From assembly GCA_900696665.1 (NCBI GenBank), contig CAADGY010000174.1, forward strand, positions 1-34,439: DNA of 34,439 nucleotides, in the 5' to 3' direction. The stretch's first letter is position 1. Each line of letters opens with the position of its first letter. Source of the DNA: an uncultured Acidobacteriota bacterium. Lineage in GTDB: Bacteria; Acidobacteriota; Terriglobia; Bryobacterales; Bryobacteraceae. The notes below the pieces were generated by a model. The model searched no databases, was not told where the DNA came from, and saw only the letters and a list, made by a program, of their open reading frames with translations. Positions 7,989 to 16,218 of this stretch are shown here, piece after piece. Both the position numbers and the translations under genes were made by a program.

Positions 7989-8780
7989 GTGCCCAGAGCG
8001 GCGGTGACGAGCGCCAAGAATCCGGTCCTCAAGGAGGTCCGCCGGGCAATCGTTCGCGGCAGCCTCACCAGTGACGGGCTGTGCGTTGCCGAAGGCTTCC
8101 ACCTGCTTGAAGAAGCCTTGCGGACCGATTGCCGCGTGGATGTCGTCCTGGCGGCCGAATCCGTCCGCACAGCGGTGGAAGGTCACGTCCGGGCGTTGCC
8201 GTCCATACGCGTCCTCGTGCTTCCTGACGCCCTGTTCCGTGCTGTATCGGCGACGGAATCGTCCCAGGGTGTCATTGCGCTCGTGGAACCAAAAAAATGG
8301 AGCCTGGAACACTTGTTCCGAGGGCAGGCCATGGTAGTCGTTCTGGACGGAGTGCAGGACCCCGGCAATGCCGGCGCCATCCTCCGTGCCGCGGAGGCGT
8401 TTGGCGCTACCGGACTGGTGTTTCTGAAAGGCACAGTCAGTCCGTTTAACCCCAAGGCGCTCCGGGCATCGGCCGGCTCCATCTTTCGCGTGCCGCTTAT
8501 TTCCGGACTCGACCAGGATCTCGCGCGGGCCGCCTTCGAGCAGAAGCGGCTCGACATCTACGCGGCAGCGCCGGATGGGGACCGCAAGGTGGACGAGGTG
8601 GACCTCAGGCGGCGCTTCGCGCTCGTCATCGGCAGCGAAGCGCGCGGCGTCAGCCCCCGGTTGCGGGGGGCCGCCTTCGATCTGCGTATTCCAACGCTGG
8701 GGGTGGAATCGCTGAACGCCGCCGTCGCGGCCGGCATCTTACTATATGAAGCGCGCCGGCAGAGGAGACTCAACCAATGA
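7989..8780 (+). CDS. SpoU/TrmH-family RNA 2'-O-methyltransferase
   Basis: This is a SAM-dependent methyltransferase of the trefoil-knot (SPOUT) class acting on rRNA or tRNA. The 263 aa contain an N-terminal substrate-binding part starting with a TSAKNPVLKEVR stretch. The catalytic domain follows with motif 1 (LDGVQDPGNAGAILRAAEAF, 119-138), motif 2 (ALVIGSEARGVSP, 211-223) and motif 3 (IPTLGVESLNAAVAAGILLY, 234-253). The SLNAAVAAGI signature is typical of the knot. The GTG start has AAGGAG (7973-7978) ten bases upstream. Its stop overlaps the rarA start as ATGA, so the two are translationally coupled. The family is clear, but the modified nucleotide cannot be read from sequence, so I give no symbol. 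Confidence 0.93.
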   Translation: MPRAAVTSAKNPVLKEVRRAIVRGSLTSDGLCVAEGFHLLEEALRTDCRVDVVLAAESVRTAVEGHVRALPSIRVLVLPDALFRAVSATESSQGVIALVEPKKWSLEHLFRGQAMVVVLDGVQDPGNAGAILRAAEAFGATGLVFLKGTVSPFNPKALRASAGSIFRVPLISGLDQDLARAAFEQKRLDIYAAAPDGDRKVDEVDLRRRFALVIGSEARGVSPRLRGAAFDLRIPTLGVESLNAAVAAGILLYEARRQRRLNQ

Positions 8781-10102
8781 GCCTGTTTGAAGGTTTGCCA
8801 CAACCGCGCGGCGACCCCGCCAAACGCCCTCTCGCCGAGCGTATGCGTCCGGAAACGCTCGAAGAGTTCATCGGGCAGGAACACATTCTTGGCCCCGGCA
8901 AACCTCTCCGGGCGCAAATCGAGCGCGATCAGTTGAGCTCTCTCATCCTGTGGGGGCCCCCCGGAGTCGGCAAAACCACGCTGGCGCAAATCATAGCCAG
9001 GCTGACAAAATGCGACTTCATCCCGTTCAGCGCCGTTCTCAGCGGCATCAAAGAGATCAAGGCCGTGATGGCGGACGCCGAGCGCAGCCGCCGCTCCGGC
9101 CGCCGCACCGTTGTGTTCGTTGACGAGATCCACCGTTTTAACAAGGCGCAGCAGGACGCCTTTCTGCCTTACGTGGAGCGCGGAGATATTATCCTGATCG
9201 GCGCCACCACGGAAAACCCGTCGTTCGAGGTGATCTCCGCGCTGCTTTCGCGCACGAAGGTGTATTCGCTGCGCGCGCTGGCGCCGGAGGAGATCGTAGG
9301 TCTGCTCAACCGGGCGCTCCGGGACCGTCAACGCGGCTTGGGTTCGCTCGAACTGGCCGCTTCAGAAGAGTTGTTGCGGCAGATCGCCGTATATTCGAGC
9401 GGCGATGCCCGGACCGCCTACAATGTGCTCGAATTGGCCGCGGCGGCGTCGGATGCCCCGGAGATTTCAACTCAGGCCGTGGAGGATGCCCTACAGCGCA
9501 AGGTTCTGCTCTATGACAAGGCGGGGGAGGAGCACTATAACCTGATTTCCGCGCTCCACAAGTCCGTTCGTTCGAGCGATCCGGATGCGGCCTTGTACTG
9601 GCTCGCCAGAATGCTCGAAGCCGGCGAGGATAGAATGTATATTGCGCGCCGCATGGTTCGGATGGCTATAGAAGATATCGGTCTGGCGGACCCGCGTGCC
9701 GTCGAACAAGCCATCGCGGTGATGCAGACGGTTCACTTTCTGGGCATTCCCGAGGGCGATCTCGGCTTGGCGCAACTGGCGATCTATCTGTCTGTAGCAC
9801 CCAAGTCGGATGCGGCTTACCAGGCATTGTCCGCGGTTACAAACGACGTGACGAATTCCGTCGCCGAGCCGGTTCCGCTTCATTTGCGAAATGCGCCCAC
9901 ACGTCAAATGAAGCAGTGGGGGTACGGCGCCGGCTACGAACACGCGCACGATTTGGCGGACGCAATCACTTCAATGGAATGCCTGCCTCCGGGGATGAGC
10001 GGAAAGCAATGGTATTTTCCCACGAACCGCGGCGTGGAGGCGCGCATCGCGGAACGCCTGGAAACCATCCGGGCCGGAAAGAAGGGAAAGCCGGTTTCTT
10101 GA
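8777..10102 (+). CDS. rarA: RarA/MgsA, replication-associated recombination AAA+ ATPase
   Basis: RarA is a cytoplasmic clamp-loader-like ATPase that acts at stalled replication forks and interacts with SSB in Escherichia coli. The 441 aa match the family. The Walker A motif is GPPGVGKTT (60-68). Walker B with the RarA signature is VDEIHRFNKAQQDAFLPYVE (115-134). IGATTENPSFEV holds sensor 1, and the C-terminal tetramerisation/MgsA region follows (SVRSSDPDAALYWLARMLEAG, then MVRMAIEDIGLADPRA). The ATG lies in a four-base overlap with the methyltransferase stop. Genes 10103-10266 are absent: this gap shows only a weak inverted repeat (ACCGC/GCGGT around 10198-10230) that could be a poor terminator. 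Confidence 0.96.
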   Translation: MSLFEGLPQPRGDPAKRPLAERMRPETLEEFIGQEHILGPGKPLRAQIERDQLSSLILWGPPGVGKTTLAQIIARLTKCDFIPFSAVLSGIKEIKAVMADAERSRRSGRRTVVFVDEIHRFNKAQQDAFLPYVERGDIILIGATTENPSFEVISALLSRTKVYSLRALAPEEIVGLLNRALRDRQRGLGSLELAASEELLRQIAVYSSGDARTAYNVLELAAAASDAPEISTQAVEDALQRKVLLYDKAGEEHYNLISALHKSVRSSDPDAALYWLARMLEAGEDRMYIARRMVRMAIEDIGLADPRAVEQAIAVMQTVHFLGIPEGDLGLAQLAIYLSVAPKSDAAYQALSAVTNDVTNSVAEPVPLHLRNAPTRQMKQWGYGAGYEHAHDLADAITSMECLPPGMSGKQWYFPTNRGVEARIAERLETIRAGKKGKPVS

Positions 10103-10266
10103 AAACCAGCCTCCCAGTACTTAAGAACCGCTACGCTATATCCAACGGGCTATTGTTTGGACCTGCCGGAACAGGCAAGCTGAACATGAGTTGGCCAAAC
10201 CGCGGGCGGCAGTAGGCAGCGGTATTTTGTGGACCCGGCACACGGGGCTTTTGTTCGGAGGAAGCA

Positions 10267-10602
10267 GTGACAGTTGACACCTACACATCGGAGCGGAGAA
10301 GCTCCGACCGTTTTCCCATTGAGCGCGAAGTTCGGTTCCGGGTTCTGAGTAAGAGAAACAACGAAGAGCCCGGCACGGGACGAACGGTCAACATGAGTAG
10401 TTCAGGTGTACTCTTCACTACGAGCCGGGAACTCGTTCCTGGCAGGAAGCTGGAGCTTTCCATTAGCTGGCCGGTGCAGCTCAACAACGAGTGTCCGTTG
10501 AAGTTTGTCGCCCGGGGACGTGTGGTCCGGTCTGATCAGGGATGGGCCGCCATTGAGATTCAGCAATACGAGTTTCGCACCGCCGGGAAGATCTCTGCTT
10601 GA
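10267..10602 (+). CDS. Single-domain PilZ protein (putative cyclic-di-GMP binder)
   Basis: The 111 aa form a stand-alone PilZ domain. The two c-di-GMP-binding motifs are present: RxxxR as RSSDR (11-15), and the (D/N)xSxxG motif as NMSSSG (42-47). A beta-barrel pattern of alternating strands follows, including ELSISWPV and ARGRVVRSDQGW. There is no membrane segment or attached output domain. The GTG start has GGAGGAAG a few bases upstream. PilZ proteins act by binding c-di-GMP and then a partner; the neighbouring genes do not name the partner. The receptor gene 320 bases downstream is on the same strand but is probably a separate transcription unit. Confidence 0.88.
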   Translation: MTVDTYTSERRSSDRFPIEREVRFRVLSKRNNEEPGTGRTVNMSSSGVLFTTSRELVPGRKLELSISWPVQLNNECPLKFVARGRVVRSDQGWAAIEIQQYEFRTAGKISA

Positions 10603-10922
10603 CCTCGTGGCGGCAGAACGCGCACTTTTTCGTGCGCGGCTGCACCCAGGCGGGGATTCACCCGCTGGGTCGAGATGGCCGGGGAAAGCAGTTTACCGTT
10701 AATGTAGAGAGCTTTACCGGAAACGCCGGTCCGGAAGGAAAAGGATCGGGAATTCCATTTTCAAGATTTTCTTAATAGTACACCCACTCTGAATTTTCAA
10801 ATCTCATACCTGCCAGGTACGGCCGAAGGGGAAACAACAACCACTTATCGGTGGGACAGGCCGTGGAATTCCAATTGCTTGGGAAGTGCATCAGCAATTC
10901 GCACATTCCCCGTGAGGAGTAT
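10603..10922 (+). other. Gene-free leader region with two strong hairpins before the first receptor
   Basis: No gene is seen in these 320 bases. The first hairpin (10613-10643) has a GCAG/CTGC base, a small internal loop, then CGCGCAC/GTGCGCG around TTTTTC. The second follows at once (10644-10670): ACCCAG/CTGGGT plus CGGG/CCCG with one bulged G around GATTCA. Neither has a trailing T tract, so neither is a classical terminator. The remaining 250 bases up to the ATG at 10923 are purine-rich and then AT-rich (10755-10805), where the receptor promoter may lie. I could not match the region to a known riboswitch class. Confidence 0.45.
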
Positions 10923-13900
10923 ATGCAGAGATTTAGATTCGTGGTGAGGATCGGAGTCACCCTAGCCTGCCTGCTGGCGTTGAGCCTTTCGCTGCCGGGC
11001 CAGGAGCGATTCGGCAATATTTCGGGAACAGCGACCGATGCCACCGGAGCGGTTCTACCGGATGTAGCGGTGACGATTACGAACAGGGCGACGAATCGCA
11101 CCTACAACACCAGAACCGGAAATAACGGCACCTATCAGGCACAGGATTTGGAGCCCGGGCGCTATTCGGTTCGATTTGAGAAGGCCGGTTTCGCAAGGTA
11201 CGAGGTTGCCGACGCCCTCCTATTGGTAGGTAGAACCGTAAAAGTCGACGCGCAGATGCAGGTTGGCACCGTCGAAGTGACGGTGCAGGTTACCGAGACA
11301 GCTCCGTTGATTGACCCCACCAGCACGCTGGTAGCGAACAACATAACCGCTGAAGAATTTAATAGTCTCCCCAAGGCCAGAAGCTTCCAAGGGCTCGCCG
11401 TATTCTCCACTTCGGTCAACACCGGAGAGTTGGAGGGCGGATATCAGATCAACGGTGCGAGCGCAGCAGAGAACAACTATTACATCGATGGTGTCTCGAC
11501 GAACAGCCTGATCGATGGACGGGCGCGCCAGAACGCCGTGATGGAATATCTCCAGGAAGTTCAGGTGAAGACCGCGGGGCTTGAGGCGGAGTACGGCGGC
11601 GCGCTCGGCGGTGTGGTGAGTGCAATCACGAAATCGGGCGGCAACGACTTTCACGGGGAAGCGCATTACTATTACTTCGGCAATAGAATCTCCGCGGGAC
11701 CGCCCAAGCGTCTTACACTCGATCCGGTTGACGAACAGACCGTTGTTTACGTGCAGGATGACAAGCAGGGGCGTGACTACAACGAATTTGGCGGCTCTTT
11801 GGGCGGACCGTTCATCAAGAAGAAGTTGTGGTTTTTCACCTCCTTCTCTCCCAGGTGGCAGCGCAGCAATTACGACTACCTTTTCAGCAACGGTACGGAG
11901 CCGGGGTCTATGAAACGCAAGGCTCACCAGATGAACTGGTTTAACAAACTCTCATTTGATCCCGTGAGCCGGATTAGAGCCAATTTCACCTGGCTCTATA
12001 CACCACAGTATCTGACCGGTAGCCTGTACGCCTATGACGGCATTTCCCCGAACGTAAGCACCAGGAGCCTCAAGGCGGCGCGGGATTCGGCTTCTCGCGG
12101 CTATAACCAGCCGGAGCAGAGCTACACCGGGAATCTTGATTTCACCCTGGGGAATACTTCCTTGCTCAGCGTTAAAGGGGGCCGCTATTACCTGAACTAC
12201 AAAGAAGTCGGCGTGCCGTTCCTGAAATCATATTGGTGGCAAGCTTCGTCGGTAGGTCTTCCCGGGGTTCCCGCAGACTTGCAGCAGCCCTACAATTACG
12301 CAACCGCCAGCGCCGCGCAGGTGGTGCACGATATCACGACACGTTCCTATGTTCAGGCTGATTTCAGCCAGTTCCTGCGGTTCCTGGGATCGCACAATCT
12401 GAAGGCCGGCATCGGAACACAGAAAAACGTGAATAATGTAAACGACGCCTGGGTGGGACCGGAAGGACGCGTGCAGCTTTACTGGAACCTTTCCGTCGCC
12501 AGCGGCGACCGCGGCACGTATGGTTATTACATTGTCGACGACGCAGCGACCCGTGGCTCAACCGGCGCCAGCATCACACACATGTATTTCCAGGATTCGT
12601 GGCGTGTACACCCGCGGCTGACTTTGAATGTGGGGCTCCGAACGGAAAAGGAGACCATTCCCTCCTTCCGCAGGGATGTTAGGGAATATGCCTTCCAGTT
12701 CGGATTCGGAGATAAGATCGCTCCACGCTTCGGCGCGAGTTTCGACGTATTCGGCGATGGAAAAATGAAGATTTCGGGTGCTTGGGGCCGGTTCTACGAC
12801 TGGACAAAATTTGATCTGGCCCGTGGTACCTTCGGTGGTGACCTGTGGCATCAGCATTATCGCTCGCTCGATACGGTCGACGTTTACAGCATCAGTTTGA
12901 ACAATATGCCCGGCCGGAATCTCTGGTCGGGGCCCTACCGCGACCGCCGGTTGCCCGGATTCCAGTACCTTGATCCCGATATGAAGCCGATGAGCGCTGA
13001 CGTGATGAACGTCGGCTTCGAGTATGAAGTCCGGCAGCAGATGGTTTTTGCCGGACGGTATGTGCGCAACCACTTGAACCGCACCATCGAGGACATGGGA
13101 GCTCTGGACGCCAACGGCAACGAAGTCTATCGCTATGGGAACCCCGGCGAAGGAACGAATACGGTCTTTCCGTCCTCCGGTGCCACCTGCACTGTGCAAG
13201 TCGGGAAAGCCTGCGGTTTTGAGATGCCCAAGGCAAAGCGTGATTACGATGCAATGGAACTCTCGCTAACCAAGCGATTCGGAAACGGGTGGCTTGGTAA
13301 TGTGAGCTACGTATACAGCAGGCTTTGGGGCAACTACACTGGCTTGCAGAGCACGGACGAGATCCGGCCGCCAACGCTCGGCTATGGGTTCGGTCCTAAC
13401 CAGGTCTTCGGTGCCGAGAACTACCGTCCCGGCGGAAATGCTAACCGCTACTTCGATCTCGACGAAGCAATGTGGGACGCTCACGGAAAAGTAGGCCTGT
13501 TCGGCCGCTTGCCAACTGACCGCCCACATGTCTTCAAGTTCTACGGAGCTAAGCACTTCTCATTCGGTACGGAGATCGGCGGTTTCTTCCGCATGATGAG
13601 CGGGACTCCCGTTACAACACAGGTTGTGACCGTCAACGACATCCCCTTTTATGTCGAGGGGCGGGGTGACTGGGGCCGGACACCGTTCTTCAACCAGACC
13701 GATCTGATGGTGGCTCATGAGGTGCGGCTGGGAGAAGTGAAACGGCTTCGGTTCGAGTTCAACATGGATAACCTCTTCAACCAAAAGACCAGCATGTATG
13801 TGTTCGACCGCTATAACCGTGAAGAGCACTCAGACTCCGCCGGCATTGATCTTAGCGATACGGATCTGTCCAAAGGCTTCGACTGGCAGGCCATGGTTGC

Positions 13901-14003
13901 CGCAACCCCGGACGGCGCAAAGGCCAGGGATCAACGCTACGGCAAAGATGGCATCTTCAATCCAGGCTTCCAGGGCCGGTTCCTGGTGAAATTCATCTTC
14001 TAA
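10923..14003 (+). CDS. Oar-like TonB-dependent outer-membrane receptor 1
   Basis: This is a 1026-aa outer-membrane beta-barrel protein. Residues 1 to about 27 are a signal peptide with the core LACLLALSLSLPG. Residues about 30-115 form a carboxypeptidase-regulatory-like domain (GTATDATGAVLPDVAVTITN, ending at GRYSVRFEKAGF). A plug domain follows (INGASAAENNYYIDGVSTNS; AEYGGALGGVVSAITKSGG), then a long barrel ending in the aromatic LVKFIF, as expected for BAM-dependent insertion. This layout matches the Oar-like receptors expanded in Acidobacteriota. The substrate is unknown; large polymers or oligosaccharides are often suggested. GAGGAG lies about five bases before ATG 10923; a longer frame from 10851 would put residues ahead of the signal peptide. 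It appears monocistronic, with a strong terminator after it. Confidence 0.93.
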   Translation: MQRFRFVVRIGVTLACLLALSLSLPGQERFGNISGTATDATGAVLPDVAVTITNRATNRTYNTRTGNNGTYQAQDLEPGRYSVRFEKAGFARYEVADALLLVGRTVKVDAQMQVGTVEVTVQVTETAPLIDPTSTLVANNITAEEFNSLPKARSFQGLAVFSTSVNTGELEGGYQINGASAAENNYYIDGVSTNSLIDGRARQNAVMEYLQEVQVKTAGLEAEYGGALGGVVSAITKSGGNDFHGEAHYYYFGNRISAGPPKRLTLDPVDEQTVVYVQDDKQGRDYNEFGGSLGGPFIKKKLWFFTSFSPRWQRSNYDYLFSNGTEPGSMKRKAHQMNWFNKLSFDPVSRIRANFTWLYTPQYLTGSLYAYDGISPNVSTRSLKAARDSASRGYNQPEQSYTGNLDFTLGNTSLLSVKGGRYYLNYKEVGVPFLKSYWWQASSVGLPGVPADLQQPYNYATASAAQVVHDITTRSYVQADFSQFLRFLGSHNLKAGIGTQKNVNNVNDAWVGPEGRVQLYWNLSVASGDRGTYGYYIVDDAATRGSTGASITHMYFQDSWRVHPRLTLNVGLRTEKETIPSFRRDVREYAFQFGFGDKIAPRFGASFDVFGDGKMKISGAWGRFYDWTKFDLARGTFGGDLWHQHYRSLDTVDVYSISLNNMPGRNLWSGPYRDRRLPGFQYLDPDMKPMSADVMNVGFEYEVRQQMVFAGRYVRNHLNRTIEDMGALDANGNEVYRYGNPGEGTNTVFPSSGATCTVQVGKACGFEMPKAKRDYDAMELSLTKRFGNGWLGNVSYVYSRLWGNYTGLQSTDEIRPPTLGYGFGPNQVFGAENYRPGGNANRYFDLDEAMWDAHGKVGLFGRLPTDRPHVFKFYGAKHFSFGTEIGGFFRMMSGTPVTTQVVTVNDIPFYVEGRGDWGRTPFFNQTDLMVAHEVRLGEVKRLRFEFNMDNLFNQKTSMYVFDRYNREEHSDSAGIDLSDTDLSKGFDWQAMVAATPDGAKARDQRYGKDGIFNPGFQGRFLVKFIF

Positions 14004-14026
14004 ATCGCCAGACCACTGCTTTACTC

Positions 14027-14057
14027 AAAGGGGCGCTCCAAACGGGCGCCCCTTTTT
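14027..14057 (+). terminator. Rho-independent terminator after receptor 1
   Basis: AAAGGGGCGC (14027-14036) pairs perfectly with GCGCCCCTTT (14046-14055) around a nine-base loop, and the T run continues to 14057. It lies 23 bases after the receptor stop and ends transcription just before the ntrY promoter. Confidence 0.92.
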
Positions 14058-14060
14058 CAT

Positions 14061-14089
14061 TTCTGCCGCCAAAGGCCGTCCCGTATAAT
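14061..14089 (+). promoter_or_regulatory. Candidate promoter of ntrYX
   Basis: A perfect TATAAT (14084-14089) is preceded after exactly 17 bases by a weak TTCTGC (14061-14066). It sits between the terminator and the GTG at 14110. A start near 14096 would leave a leader of only about 14 bases, partly overlapping the likely ribosome binding site AGAAGG (14093-14098). Confidence 0.5.
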
Positions 14090-14109
14090 TTGAGAAGGTT
14101 CTCACAGCC

Positions 14110-16218
14110 GTGAAGAAGCGCCTGATCAACAGCGCCGGTGTCGCCGTGATGATCGCTCTGGTCACCCTGGTGGTGTGGCAGGGATCGTTCGATTTCGGCA
14201 ACTATGGCCCCTCCAGCCCGCAGCAGACGTATCTGTTCTGGGCGGTCTCGACACTGGTCTTCCTGCTTACCGTCACGCTGGGATTCATGCTGTTCCGCAC
14301 GGCGTTCAAGCTCTACATGGAGCGCCAGGAGAACCGCGAAGGCTCGCGGATCAGGACCAAGCTGATCGCCGGCGCTCTGACTTTGAGCTTTGTGCCGGTC
14401 ATTTTTCTGGTTATCTTCGATATCCACGTTCTGAATCGCAATCTGGACAAGTGGTTCACACGGCCGGCTGAAAATATCAAAATCAACCTGGCTGAAATCG
14501 GCACCGCGCTCGAACAGGAGATCCGTGCCCGCATCGCGGCGCAGGCCGAGCAGATCGCTTCGATGCCCGAGATCCAGGCCTACGCGGAAACCGGTATCCG
14601 GCCGCAGAAAGTTTTGCAGAGCATCTGCAAGCAAAAGGCGCTGGACGAAGTTTTGCTCGAAGCTGCTTCCGGCGCCTCTCTGCCGGTTTGCCGCATTAAT
14701 CCGGATGAGCTGGCACGACGCGCTCCTCTCGTGGAAGCGCGCGCACCTGTCCAGGCCGCCGGCATTTTCGTTGCAAACCTGCTGGTCCGGGATCGCATTC
14801 CCGTGGACATCGCCCGGGAACAAAACGAAATCCGGCGCGAGATCGCCGATTACAACCAGTTGCACGCCAACAAAAAGGAGTTTCGTTACTTCTACCGGGC
14901 GCTGCTGGTTCTGATTGTGCTCTTCCTGCTATTCTTTGCGACGTGGCTGGCTGGCGTCTTTGCACGGCGGCTGAGCCTGCCCATTACCGGCCTGCTGGAG
15001 GCCGCCCGCGAAATCCGCAGCGGCAACCTGTCTCACCGCGTTCACGTGAACGCCATTGATGAGCTGGCGACGCTGGTGCGGACGTTCAACGAAATGACAC
15101 AGGCGCTCGAAACAAACAGCCGCGAGCTTGAACGCCGCCGCCGGTTCACGGAAACCATTCTCGACAGCATTCCCACCGGGGTGCTCTCCATGAGTGGAGA
15201 CGGCCGCATTCAAAGCTACAACCCGGCCCTGAAGCGCATCCTGCCCGAGGAGCGGGTGGCGCGGGCCACTACGCTCGACGATCTGTTTTCCCGGGACGAC
15301 GCCGCCGAAGTGCGATACCTGATGAAACGCGCGCGGCGGCTCGGTGTGGCGTCCCGCCAGCTCGACTACAAAACCGGCCAGCAGACGCTACAGCTCTCTT
15401 TGACCGTATCGGCTCTGGAAGAGCGCGCGACCGCCGGCTTTGTGATGGTGGTCGAGGACACCAGCGAACTGCTTCGGGCACAAAAAGCCATGGCCTGGCA
15501 CGAAGTGGCGCGGCGCGTAGCTCATGAGATCAAGAATCCGCTGACGCCCATCGCGCTGTCGGCCGGCCGCGTTGCCCGCCAATTGGCCAAGTATCCGGTG
15601 GCTCCGGAATTTGAGCGAATTGTCCAGGAGTGTACGGCGACCATCTCGCGCGAGGTCGAAACTGTCAAGACCCTGGTGAACGAGTTTTCTCAATTTGCGC
15701 GTTTCCCCGCCGCGCGCCCGGAGATTGCCGATTTGAACGTGGTGGTTCAGGGAGGGCTGTCCGCATTTGAGGACCGCCTGGACGGGATTCGTATCCACAC
15801 CGTGCTTACTCCGGATCTTCCTCCTGTGAACATCGATCGCGAGCAATTCAAACGCGTGGTGGTGAATCTGGTCGATAACGCGGCGGAAGCCATGCAGGAT
15901 AGCCTGGTGAAGGAACTGCTCATCACTACCCAGGCGGTCACAACCGATTCCATCGAACTGGTGGTGGCCGATACCGGTGTGGGCATTTCTCCCGAGGACA
16001 AAGAGAAGATGTTCCTGCCATACTTCAGCACCAAGGGCCGCGGAACCGGGCTCGGGCTGGCGATCGTGAGTCATATCATTTCCGAGCATGGCGGGCACAT
16101 CCGCGTGGAAGACAACAGTCCGTGCGGCGCCAGGTTCATCATCGAAATTCCCACCACGGGGGATCCTGAGCGAAGACTGGTGGAGACACTCACCGCCGGA
16201 TCCCAGGAACAGCCATGA
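14110..16218 (+). CDS. ntrY: NtrY-like membrane sensor histidine kinase
   Basis: The 702-aa membrane sensor kinase has an NtrY layout. Helices lie at about 9-24, 41-64, 84-104 and 262-285, with a periplasmic sensor segment between the last two. They are followed by HAMP (about 286-338), PAS (about 350-455), HisKA with phospho-acceptor H472 in RRVAHEIKNPLTPIAL, and an HATPase domain with the N box NLVDNAAEA (N590), the G1 box DTGVGISPEDK (about 622) and GRGTGLGLAIV. NtrY kinases sense nitrogen status, redox state or envelope conditions in different bacteria; the signal here is unknown. The start is GTG with AGAAGG upstream. The stop overlaps the regulator start as ATGA, so the pair is coupled. 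Confidence 0.92.
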   Translation: MKKRLINSAGVAVMIALVTLVVWQGSFDFGNYGPSSPQQTYLFWAVSTLVFLLTVTLGFMLFRTAFKLYMERQENREGSRIRTKLIAGALTLSFVPVIFLVIFDIHVLNRNLDKWFTRPAENIKINLAEIGTALEQEIRARIAAQAEQIASMPEIQAYAETGIRPQKVLQSICKQKALDEVLLEAASGASLPVCRINPDELARRAPLVEARAPVQAAGIFVANLLVRDRIPVDIAREQNEIRREIADYNQLHANKKEFRYFYRALLVLIVLFLLFFATWLAGVFARRLSLPITGLLEAAREIRSGNLSHRVHVNAIDELATLVRTFNEMTQALETNSRELERRRRFTETILDSIPTGVLSMSGDGRIQSYNPALKRILPEERVARATTLDDLFSRDDAAEVRYLMKRARRLGVASRQLDYKTGQQTLQLSLTVSALEERATAGFVMVVEDTSELLRAQKAMAWHEVARRVAHEIKNPLTPIALSAGRVARQLAKYPVAPEFERIVQECTATISREVETVKTLVNEFSQFARFPAARPEIADLNVVVQGGLSAFEDRLDGIRIHTVLTPDLPPVNIDREQFKRVVVNLVDNAAEAMQDSLVKELLITTQAVTTDSIELVVADTGVGISPEDKEKMFLPYFSTKGRGTGLGLAIVSHIISEHGGHIRVEDNSPCGARFIIEIPTTGDPERRLVETLTAGSQEQP

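Noticed and set aside
7886-8170. Longer N-terminus for the DUF218 protein
   Set aside because: It would overlap the divergent methyltransferase gene head to head and adds Ser/Arg-rich residues before the natural membrane anchor.
10671-10922. Possible riboswitch (GEMM/c-di-GMP type, because of the PilZ neighbour) before receptor 1
   Set aside because: I could not find the conserved core of a GEMM or other riboswitch class I know; purine-rich sequence alone is not enough.
13993-14865. 290-codon minus-strand frame over the ntrY N-terminal region
   Set aside because: It runs through the strong terminator and the ntrY promoter and is antisense to conserved membrane helices; no domain seen.
15520-16218. 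Hybrid kinase or orphan kinase interpretation of ntrY
   Set aside because: No receiver domain is present and the ATGA overlap with the NtrX-like gene gives a clear cognate partner.
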